The notes under the pieces were generated by a model, which was not told the DNA's origin, did not search any database, and worked only from the letters and a program-made list of their open reading frames with translations. A stretch of 64,000 nucleotides of DNA from Fibrobacter sp. UBA4375. Lineage in GTDB: Bacteria > Fibrobacterota > Fibrobacteria > Fibrobacterales > Fibrobacteraceae. The DNA lies in contig DGRZ01000094.1 in the NCBI GenBank assembly GCA_002391195.1, forward strand, positions 1 through 64,000, in the 5' to 3' direction. Positions 41,019-47,844 of the stretch are shown here, piece after piece; position 1 is the first letter of the stretch, and each line of letters opens with the position of its first letter. The translations under genes and the position numbers were made by a program.

Positions 41019-41047
41019 AATATAGTTCCGCGGGAATGCCTTGTCAA
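41019..41047 (-). promoter_or_regulatory. Sigma-70-type promoter of the RhuM-PLD gene
   Basis: On the minus strand TTGACA (41042-41047) and TATATT (41019-41024) are separated by exactly 17 bp. The region from here to the ATG (TGAACAAATG..., CAAGCA..., AAAGGAGTGAAAG) is similar to the leader of the ATPase gene at 43324. Confidence 0.75.
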
Positions 41048-41095
41048 TAGGGTGTGGCAAAAATATTTTTCGGGGAATTCTATATTCCCCATCAG

Positions 41096-41416
41096 ATGCT
41101 CACGGTCCTTAAATACATCGCCCTGGTAGGCACGTTCTTCATTTACACATCGTCGGGAGTGTTCTCGAAGCTTGCGTCGCAGCGGGAGTTTCTCTCGCCG
41201 GGGTACATCGCGTTCCTTGCCTGCACGGTGGGCGTGCTCGGCATCTACGCGGTGCTGTGGCAGCAGATTATCAAGCGGATGGACGTGAGCCTGGCCTACA
41301 TGTTCAAGGGCACGGGTGTGGTTCGCAATCTACTGAATAAATACGTGCATCACACCCTTACTTTTTCAGGTATGAGAAAAGATGAGTTGAGAACCTTCAA
41401 CTTATTGAATCCATAA
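41096..41416 (+). pseudogene. C-terminally truncated small-multidrug-resistance-like gene (copy B)
   Basis: The frame from the ATG at 41096 reads MLTVLKYIALVGTFFIYTSS, then GVFSKLASQREFLSPGYIAF and QQIIKRMDVSLAYMFKGTGV, the first three helices of a four-helix DMT/SMR-like protein. At about 41327 homology stops and an unrelated tail of 30 residues follows, antisense to the neighbouring gene. The last helix is missing, so it is probably inactive. TATATT lies 9 nt before the ATG. Confidence 0.65.
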
Positions 41417-41934
41417 AGCGAGACCCGGTCTTTTTTCGCATTTAGCACAAAATCAGGAGTTGTCAAAAAATTTGTAAACGGGATCCTTGCGCTTTCGGGT
41501 ATCGATATATTTAGGTATACCTTATAGCCTTCCGTATTCAAGATTTTTTTCTTTAAAAGTACGGACAACGTATTTGTCAATTGAGCCTTTGCCTTATCTG
41601 CATTGTCTACGATATTGCGTTCTTTATCTTGACAATATTTAAGTTCAACTAAGCACGCCCACTTTAACTTTTTTGCAGATTTGGCAACAAACATACATTC
41701 ACAATTTTCACTTGAGTCAGTAAAAAGCGAATGACATTTTTCAAAATTCACGCCCCAAAAATCAATTTGAGCTTGATTGCTCAATTGAAAAAAACTGATG
41801 TCTTTTGGAGCGGTTTTCGACAATTCAACACCTCTAGAACTGTCAGATTGATTTGTATAATCAACGGCGAAGGCATCGTCGGCTCCGCAAAACGACATCA
41901 ACTGGTTGTTTGCTTCTGAAAAGAAAGTATTCAT
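41350..41934 (-). CDS. Uncharacterised protein with nuclease-like ELK motif (partner of ATPase)
   Basis: 194 residues, no family recognised. A central hydrophobic strand pair reads ECMFVAKSAKKLKWACLVELKY (about residues 78-99), in which VELKY resembles the E-x-K half of a PD-(D/E)XK nuclease. NADKAKAQLTNTLSVLLKK then forms a helix, a usual layout for that fold. No signal or membrane segment is present. It starts 7 nt after the stop of the ATPase gene upstream, so the two form an operon. A nuclease effector role is inference only. Confidence 0.5.
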   Translation of the reverse strand: MNTFFSEANNQLMSFCGADDAFAVDYTNQSDSSRGVELSKTAPKDISFFQLSNQAQIDFWGVNFEKCHSLFTDSSENCECMFVAKSAKKLKWACLVELKYCQDKERNIVDNADKAKAQLTNTLSVLLKKKILNTEGYKVYLNISIPESARIPFTNFLTTPDFVLNAKKDRVSLYGFNKLKVLNSSFLIPEKVRV

Positions 41935-41941
41935 TCAAACT

Positions 41942-43324
41942 CTAATAAAGCGAGCCCAACATAGAAAAATCGGCCATAACATTCTGCATTACAGAATCAA
42001 AATAATTCTTCCTAATCAATCCATCGTCGTCTTGAATTGTACAATTCTTAACGCCACCATAATTTCTAAATTCGCCATCTTGAATTTCCCAAACAGACAC
42101 CATTTGAGGATTAACAAAGCTCTCTTTTGTGAAGGACAATTCTGATTTCAACTCATCTACAGCATCAGGGCAATTCTTTTCTGCAAGCCAGGCCTGCATA
42201 CAATTGTTCAGCGCATAAAGAATGTAAGGACTATGAGTCGTCACAACAAGGCCGTCCCTATCCATGTCAATAGCCTTGAGTATGTCATACACAAGGGTGG
42301 TTTGCGTTTTGGGGAACAAGTTTAATTCAGGTTCTTCTATTATGATGTTCGAAAAATGAGAGCGGCTCAGTTTATCACGCAAAGAAATATATTCATCCAG
42401 CACAGAATCAATTTTTTTCTCTTTTGTTGTCGATGGAGGTAATTTGACTATGGCCTCCATTAGTTCCCAAATTTTTTTGTACTCTTCTTCACCGACCTCG
42501 CTTACGAAACGATTGGAATCATCCGCCGACATTCTAAATTTTTCAGCCAGAGACGACGTAATAATGTTCATTTTTTCAAACGAGATGTCTTCCTTATTTT
42601 CATAAATCCATTTGGTAAGATAATCCAGAAGAACATACAAGGGAACAACAGACTGCATGCCACTTGAAGACTCGTGCAATTCTATTTTTTTATCATCCTC
42701 CAAAACAAGGACATCCTTCTTTGTCGCCGAATCAAAATAATACGAAACACCCAAATCAGCTATTTTCATTTCTTGTTTCGGAGAATATTTGTTACGAATG
42801 TTGAACCATTCAAAAATGTAGTTCCTAAGACAATTGTTGGGAAAAGCAATGGTTGATGTTTCTGGTATGGTAACAATGTTTCTTTCCGATGGAATATACG
42901 AAATCTTCCCCGGAACAGCCTCATCAAAAGAAAGCCCTAGCGATGCATTCAGCAATTCATTTTTGTATTCAAAACAAACAATATCGCTTGTGTATTTGAT
43001 AACAGAATCTTGCGAAATGTACTTATCCAATTTGTGAAATTTTACGAGATGCTCCTTAAAAAAATCCAGAGGCATGAAAGCCAACCCTTGATGGAGCAGA
43101 GCTTTTTTTTCGATCCAATAACAAAAACTTATGATTTTGGCAATAGTACTCTTTCCGGCACCTTGAGGACCAATGAATACACTGATTCCATTTATATCAA
43201 AACTGACCGCCTTAATAGGTCCGACATTTTTTATTTCAAGATGCCTTTTCATTTTTTTCGAAAACATACTTATAATATAAAAAAATGGGAAGAATCCTTC
43301 TTTCGTCAAAATGACATCCTTCAT
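41942..43324 (-). CDS. OLD/AAA_15-like ATPase
   Basis: 460 residues. SMC/RecF-type ATPase: NVGPIKAVSFDINGISVFIG, Walker A GPQGAGKS near residues 52-59, a long helical insert, signature-like SSGMQSVVP near 220, Walker B NIIIEEPELNLFP near 345, and switch VVTTHSPYIL. No C-terminal Toprim domain is present, unlike full OLD nucleases. It starts at 43324 behind AAAGGAGTGAAAG; an internal MFSKKMKRHLE start is possible. It pairs with the nuclease-like gene downstream, an organisation common in phage-defence systems. A MITE lies in its leader. Confidence 0.8.
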   Translation of the reverse strand: MKDVILTKEGFFPFFYIISMFSKKMKRHLEIKNVGPIKAVSFDINGISVFIGPQGAGKSTIAKIISFCYWIEKKALLHQGLAFMPLDFFKEHLVKFHKLDKYISQDSVIKYTSDIVCFEYKNELLNASLGLSFDEAVPGKISYIPSERNIVTIPETSTIAFPNNCLRNYIFEWFNIRNKYSPKQEMKIADLGVSYYFDSATKKDVLVLEDDKKIELHESSSGMQSVVPLYVLLDYLTKWIYENKEDISFEKMNIITSSLAEKFRMSADDSNRFVSEVGEEEYKKIWELMEAIVKLPPSTTKEKKIDSVLDEYISLRDKLSRSHFSNIIIEEPELNLFPKTQTTLVYDILKAIDMDRDGLVVTTHSPYILYALNNCMQAWLAEKNCPDAVDELKSELSFTKESFVNPQMVSVWEIQDGEFRNYGGVKNCTIQDDDGLIRKNYFDSVMQNVMADFSMLGSLY

Positions 43325-43398
43325 CTTTCACTCCTTTCCCCGCTTACATGCTTGAAAAAGCAGGGTAAAAATGAAGTTTTCTACACATTTGTTCACCA

Positions 43399-43667
43399 CA
43401 AATATAGGCTCTGTCAAGTCAAACCGTATTTTTTTACAAAGCTGCGGGTTAACTGCATTCTGGCTGTATGTTGGCTGCTGTTTCGGGGGCGGGCTCTGTC
43501 AAGCCTGGTCGTATGGCTGTGGTTATGCTGCGGCGGGCTAATTGGCCAAAACAGCCTAAAAACAGCATTTCTGAGGTGAATTTGCAGGTTTCGATGGGCT
43601 GACGGATTGGGAAAGTTTTGCTAACCCAGGGTTGGCGTATAAAATGACTTGACAGAGCCCAAATATA
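43399..43667. mobile_element. 253-bp MITE with 15-bp terminal inverted repeats and 8-bp target duplication
   Basis: The element spans 43407-43659. Its left end GGCTCTGTCAAGTCA is exactly inverted at the right end. It is flanked by perfect direct repeats CAAATATA (43399-43406 and 43660-43667). It has no transposase frame. The end sequence and 8-bp duplication fit IS1595-type elements, by recall. An internal GGCTCTGTCAAG at 43492 suggests a nested or composite history. It sits between the -10 box and the start of the ATPase gene. Confidence 0.88.
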
Positions 43668-43690
43668 ATTTTGCGGGAAATAATTGTCAA
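43662..43690 (-). promoter_or_regulatory. Sigma-70-type promoter of the ATPase gene, separated from it by the MITE
   Basis: On the minus strand TTGACA (43685-43690) and TATATT (43662-43667) are spaced by 17 bp. The -10 box lies within the MITE target duplication, so a second TATATT copy remains on the gene side (43401-43406) without its own -35. Transcripts would carry the MITE as leader RNA. Confidence 0.75.
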
Positions 43691-43707
43691 TACCTAAAAA
43701 ATACATA

Positions 43708-43732
43708 AATCGGCAGGCTTGGCCTGCCGATT
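43708..43732 (-). terminator. Terminator after the 113-residue protein gene
   Basis: A perfect 11-bp stem AATCGGCAGGC / GCCTGCCGATT with a 3-nt loop is followed on the minus strand by TATGTATTTTTT. On the plus strand it is followed by CCTTTTT, so it may act in both directions. It separates the 43746 gene from the ATPase promoter. Confidence 0.8.
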
Positions 43733-43745
43733 CCTTTTTGCTGTC

Positions 43746-44087
43746 TTACTCCTTGACCCAGCGGTACATTCGGGTGAACGCCTCCTTTTTCGTTTCGTAA
43801 TGACGGCACGGGTCTTCTTCTATCGCTGCTTTCAGTAGCCATCCGGCGCTTTTGGCCGTCATCTTGAACGCATCACTCCGGCCTTGATAGGCTTCGATCA
43901 GTGCCTGCATCGGCGTACCATTCCAGTCGAAGTTCGCGCCACCCATCAAATCACGTAAGGAGAACCACTTGCCGGCCGCGACCTTATCGTGACAGCGGAT
44001 GGCACCTTGAAGGTAATTCTTGATTTCTTGATCTTGCGCCTCGGAAATGGAATGGATTTTTCTGATTTTGCCTTTTTGAATAAGCAT
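43746..44087 (-). CDS. Hypothetical 113-residue protein
   Basis: Not recognised. The sequence starts MLIQKGKIRKIHSISEAQDQ and continues with helical, soluble-looking segments, an FSLRDLMGGANFDWNGTPM stretch and a basic, aromatic end (TRMYRWVKE). No signal or membrane helix is present. A clear AAGGAGCAATT ribosome site precedes the ATG and a perfect terminator follows the stop, so it is a real single gene. It lies at the edge of the accessory patch, next to the polysaccharide locus. Confidence 0.65.
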   Translation of the reverse strand: MLIQKGKIRKIHSISEAQDQEIKNYLQGAIRCHDKVAAGKWFSLRDLMGGANFDWNGTPMQALIEAYQGRSDAFKMTAKSAGWLLKAAIEEDPCRHYETKKEAFTRMYRWVKE

Positions 44088-44333
44088 AATTGCTCCTTGT
44101 TTAAGGTTTATTTGAGATAAGGAGATCGGACGAATTCAGCCTCCATCTCATAATACAGGGGTTAACCGCCCTCCAGGCGTGTATTCTTGCAAAGAAAGCC
44201 TCAAAATCCTTTTTTTTCATGGTTTTCCGCACATTCCCGCCCATTTTCCCGTTTCCGCCTGTTCCGGCTGGGCGTTTTATATATATATTACTGAATGTAA
44301 AAAACCTTTTAAGGTCCATCTTAGGAAGACAGC

Positions 44334-44510
44334 ATGTTAACTAACAAGACGATTCTGATAACTGGCGGTACGGGTTCGTTCGGCAATACGTTCGTCCCGA
44401 TGACATTGGACATGCACTTTTCAAGAAGCTCGTCTGTACGAGCAATATATTTATGGGAAAATAGAAAGAAACTATTTTTTATTTTAAACTTATCTAAAGA
44501 GAGAACATGA
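44334..44510 (+). pseudogene. 5' remnant of a nucleotide-sugar 4,6-dehydratase (PseB/CapD-like) gene
   Basis: It begins MLTNKTILITGGTGSFGNTF, the Rossmann GxxGxxG start of PseB/CapD-type dehydratases, but after 25 residues homology ends and a short unrelated tail runs to TGA at 44508. The stop overlaps the ATG of the cytidylyltransferase gene (ATGA). The original first gene of the polysaccharide operon seems to have been replaced by deletion, leaving its start region as leader. Confidence 0.65.
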
Positions 44511-45202
44511 ACATTGCAATAATTCTTTCTGGCGGCATAGGCTCTCGAATGGGACTTGACACTCCCAAACAATATGTTCTTGTAAAACGGGAGCCTATTA
44601 TAAATTATTGTTTGAGGACATTTCTAGCAAATAAAAACATTCATGCGATTGTTATTGTAGTTGCCGATAAATGGAAGAAATTTGTAAAAGAAAATGTTAA
44701 AAAATTGAGGTCCACCAAACCTATCTATTATGCACAACCCGGAGAAACGCGACAGTATTCTATTTTCAATGCGCTGATTGAGATTAAAGAAAAAAAATTT
44801 TCTTATGATGATATTGTGATTGTTCATGATGCAGCACGACCGTTATGTAGTGACGATTTAATAAATCGTTGTTTGGAAGGGTGTCGAAATGCAGATGGAG
44901 TCATGCCAGTCATTCCCATAAAGGATACCACATATTTTAGCGAAGACGGAACACACATTCAATCATTACTCAATCGTAATTATTTATGGGCAGGGCAAGC
45001 TCCAGAGGCTTTTATATTTGGAAAATACTTGAAAGCTCATGAAGACATGCCGCGAGAAGAATTGATTAAAGTTAACGGAAGCACAGAAATTGCCTATAAA
45101 GCAGGCTTGAATTGTAAAATGATTCCGGGTGATTCCATGAACTTCAAAATTACATCGCCAGAAGACCTTTCAAATTTCAAGAGCATAATAAATAAAAGGT
45201 GA
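44507..45202 (+). CDS. IspD/TarI-like cytidylyltransferase (probable CDP-pentitol synthesis)
   Basis: 231 residues. CTP-binding N-terminus LSGGIGSRMGLDTPKQY, then VIVHDAARPLC and the late GSTEIAYKAG with an IPGDSMNFKITSPEDL end, all as in the IspD/TarI/ISPD family. The neighbours are a TarJ-like dehydrogenase and a pentulose-phosphate epimerase. These favour a pentitol-phosphate substrate (ribitol, xylitol or arabinitol 5-phosphate) over methylerythritol phosphate. It is AT-rich compared with the core genes, which suggests transfer. Confidence 0.75.
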   Translation: MNIAIILSGGIGSRMGLDTPKQYVLVKREPIINYCLRTFLANKNIHAIVIVVADKWKKFVKENVKKLRSTKPIYYAQPGETRQYSIFNALIEIKEKKFSYDDIVIVHDAARPLCSDDLINRCLEGCRNADGVMPVIPIKDTTYFSEDGTHIQSLLNRNYLWAGQAPEAFIFGKYLKAHEDMPREELIKVNGSTEIAYKAGLNCKMIPGDSMNFKITSPEDLSNFKSIINKR

Positions 45203-45206
45203 TTGT

Positions 45207-46223
45207 ATGAAAGCCTATGTACTATATGGCGTAAATGATTTAAGATATGATAATGTGGATATTCCTGATTGTCCTAATAATTGGGCCATTATTAGAGTAA
45301 AGGCTGCTGGGATATGCAGTTCCGATATACCAAGGATCTTTACAAAAGGGACTTACCATTTTCCTACAATTCCAGGACACGAATTTTCTGGAATTGTGGA
45401 AAAAGTTGGAACTGAAAAAGATCAAGATCTTATCGGGAAAAAAGTTGGAGTTTTCCCATTAATACCTTGCCGTAAATGCTCTCAATGTAAAGAAAAATCC
45501 TATGAAACGTGCACACATTATGATTATATAGGTTCTCGCAGAAATGGTGGGTTTGCAGAACTTGTCGCAGTGCCCATTTGGAACCTGGTTCCATTAGCGG
45601 AAAATGTCCCCTATACAGCGGCAGCCATGTTAGAACCCCTATCCGTAGCACTTCACGCTGTTAAATTAGGAAAATTGCATTCGAACGAGAACGTGTGTAT
45701 TATAGGAACAGGAATGATTGGCATTAGTGCTGCCCTATGGGCAAAAAAAAGAGGGATTGATTCGGTGACTATCATAGGACGAAGTGAAAATAAACGAAAA
45801 ATTATTGAAGCGTGCGGCATTGAATATATAGTATGTACAAATAAAACTGAAATAAAACAATATGATTTCGTTCTAGAAGCTGTAGGTAATCCCATATCTA
45901 TTGAACTTGCGATATACGCGGCAAAACCAAGAGGACGAATTGTTTTGATGGGAAATCCCTCTGGGGACATACATTTTTTGCAAGACGCTTATTGGAGCAT
46001 TTTACGTAAGCAATTAAACATTCAAGGAACGTGGAATTCCTCATACGACAATAAATATTCCTCCGATTGGACCGAGTCCATTGCCGCTTTAGAAAACGAT
46101 GAACTTGATATTTCTCCACTTATTTCACACACTTTTTCACAAGAAAAACTTATGAACGGCCTTCGCCTTATGCGAGAACATAAAGAACCATATTGCAAGG
46201 TCATGACTATTTGGAATGAATAA
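45207..46223 (+). CDS. Zinc-dependent dehydrogenase, TarJ-like (pentulose-5-phosphate reductase candidate)
   Basis: 338 residues of the medium-chain alcohol dehydrogenase family. Catalytic zinc ligands are in AGICSSD and PGHEFSG; structural zinc cysteines in CRKCSQCKEKSYETC; the NAD(P) loop is IIGTGMIGISAALWA. The gap to the cytidylyltransferase gene is 4 nt. TarJ reduces ribulose 5-phosphate to ribitol 5-phosphate for TarI; this pair has the same order. Galactitol-phosphate or other polyol dehydrogenase activity is a possible alternative. Confidence 0.7.
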   Translation: MKAYVLYGVNDLRYDNVDIPDCPNNWAIIRVKAAGICSSDIPRIFTKGTYHFPTIPGHEFSGIVEKVGTEKDQDLIGKKVGVFPLIPCRKCSQCKEKSYETCTHYDYIGSRRNGGFAELVAVPIWNLVPLAENVPYTAAAMLEPLSVALHAVKLGKLHSNENVCIIGTGMIGISAALWAKKRGIDSVTIIGRSENKRKIIEACGIEYIVCTNKTEIKQYDFVLEAVGNPISIELAIYAAKPRGRIVLMGNPSGDIHFLQDAYWSILRKQLNIQGTWNSSYDNKYSSDWTESIAALENDELDISPLISHTFSQEKLMNGLRLMREHKEPYCKVMTIWNE

Positions 46224-46237
46224 TGGAGGTATAGAAC

Positions 46238-46909
46238 ATGAAAAAAAGTAAGATATCAGCATCTATGATGTGTTCCAATCTTGTTGATTTAAAAGAAACT
46301 CTTGAAATTTTCGAAAAGGAGCAAATAGAATACCTACACATAGATGTGATGGATGGCACATTTGTACCCAATTTGGGATTAGGTGTTGACTACATTAGGG
46401 GATTGCGTGAATTAACAAATATTCCTTTAGATCTCCATTTAATGATAAAAGATCCCGAATACAAATTATCATGGATTGGAATCAAAGAAACAGACATGGT
46501 GTCAATCCATTACGAAAGTAGTTTTCAGGTTCAACGGGTACTAGACTGGTTGAAGCCCTATGGATGCAAACGTTTTTTAGCTATAAACCCAGCGACTCCA
46601 GTATACGTTCTTGAAGAAGTGCTTGATTATATTGACGGAGTCAACGTTTTAATGGTGAATCCTGGTTTTGCAGGACAAAAAATCGTGCCAAGTACCATAA
46701 AAAAAGCGGCAAAAGTTGCACGACTTCTGGCGGATGCGAATAGAAGCGATATAGAAATTGAAGTTGACGGGAATATCACTCCCGAGCACGCATTTAAGCT
46801 CCGTCAAATTGGGGCAAATATTTTTGTAGCGGGTTTATCATCTATTTTCAAAGATGATGTAAGAATGCTGTCTAAAAACATCAACCTTTTCCGAGAAATG
46901 AGCCGATAG
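46238..46909 (+). CDS. Ribulose-phosphate 3-epimerase-like protein
   Basis: 223 residues, a TIM barrel with the epimerase motifs ISASMMCSNL, HIDVMDGTFVPNLGLG (metal ligands), LDLHLMI, MVNPGFAGQKIVPS and EVDGNITPEHA. It interconverts ribulose and xylulose 5-phosphates or a close analogue. A copy inside a polysaccharide operon, directly after a pentulose reductase-like gene, suggests that it supplies the pentulose isomer used for the CDP-pentitol. It is a dedicated paralogue and not the housekeeping rpe, as judged by context. Confidence 0.8.
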   Translation: MKKSKISASMMCSNLVDLKETLEIFEKEQIEYLHIDVMDGTFVPNLGLGVDYIRGLRELTNIPLDLHLMIKDPEYKLSWIGIKETDMVSIHYESSFQVQRVLDWLKPYGCKRFLAINPATPVYVLEEVLDYIDGVNVLMVNPGFAGQKIVPSTIKKAAKVARLLADANRSDIEIEVDGNITPEHAFKLRQIGANIFVAGLSSIFKDDVRMLSKNINLFREMSR

Positions 46910-46911
46910 AC

Positions 46912-47841
46912 ATGAATGACAACAACCAAAATAATTATTCCATATCTTCTGAGAATAAAAAAATCCGTTCTATCCAAATCACTCTTGCAAAAAAAGTCCT
47001 TGCAGTATGTCAAAAATACAATTTGCCAATCGTTGCATGCGGAGGAACCGCCATAGGAGCGATTCGAGAAAAAGGGTTTATTCCTTGGGACGACGACATC
47101 GATTTAGAAATGTTACGTCCAGACTATGACAAACTTGTAGCAATTGCATCAAAAGAATTTCAGCATCCTTATTTTTTTCAATGCGCCTATACAGATAAAA
47201 ACTATGTACATGGACATGCCCAAGTCAGAATGAATGGAACGGCCGCCATTTTACCATTAGACATTTTTTCTTCATTCCATCAAGGAATATTCATTGACAT
47301 CTTTGTATTAGACGCAGTACCTTCAACAAAAAATGAAATAAAGTTATTAAAGAAAAAAACAAAGAAATTACAAAAAAAAATGGAACTGATTGCATATTGC
47401 AACGCATATTACCATAGCTTGAACCCACTTTACAAAATAAAAGGTCTAATATTTTTAATACTATATCGAAACCTAGATTCTCGAAAACTATTTGAAGAAT
47501 ACGAAGACACATTTCGAAAACAATGGCGCTCTGACATACAAGAAGTGTGTTCTATGGCTTTCTCATGGGAACCGTTTGAAAAGCACCGAAGAACAGTTCA
47601 TCTGATGGACAAAATCCTTTTTTTCCAATTTGAAGACATTATGATGCCCATCCCCAACCAATATCACGAAATCCTAACTCGTCAGTTTGGAGACTACATG
47701 ACACCAACACAAGCTCCATCCATGCATGGTTCTTTTACTCTTGTTGATACAGAACATTCATATGAAGAGTTTCTTCCGGAATTACGACGTTTTTACACTA
47801 TAAAAAGATTATTCCAAATCGTAAAAAAACTATTTTCGTAA
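46912..47841 (+). CDS. LicD-family phospho-alditol/phosphocholine transferase
   Basis: 309 residues. The LicD core is VACGGTAIGAIREKGFIPWD, then DDIDLEMLRPDYDKL (residues about 43-78), with the nucleotidyltransferase-type Asp cluster. LicD enzymes move phosphocholine from CDP-choline; the related animal fukutin and FKRP move ribitol 5-phosphate from CDP-ribitol. Since the genes just upstream look like a CDP-pentitol pathway, the likely role is to attach phospho-pentitol to a glycan. A basic helix (KLLKKKTKKLQKKM) may face the membrane. Confidence 0.82.
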   Translation: MNDNNQNNYSISSENKKIRSIQITLAKKVLAVCQKYNLPIVACGGTAIGAIREKGFIPWDDDIDLEMLRPDYDKLVAIASKEFQHPYFFQCAYTDKNYVHGHAQVRMNGTAAILPLDIFSSFHQGIFIDIFVLDAVPSTKNEIKLLKKKTKKLQKKMELIAYCNAYYHSLNPLYKIKGLIFLILYRNLDSRKLFEEYEDTFRKQWRSDIQEVCSMAFSWEPFEKHRRTVHLMDKILFFQFEDIMMPIPNQYHEILTRQFGDYMTPTQAPSMHGSFTLVDTEHSYEEFLPELRRFYTIKRLFQIVKKLFS

Positions 47842-47844
47842 ATA

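Noticed and set aside
44101..44319. 72-codon minus-strand frame upstream of the 113-residue gene
   Set aside because: No ribosome site, no recognisable domain and biased composition; it may contain a decayed gene piece but cannot be supported.
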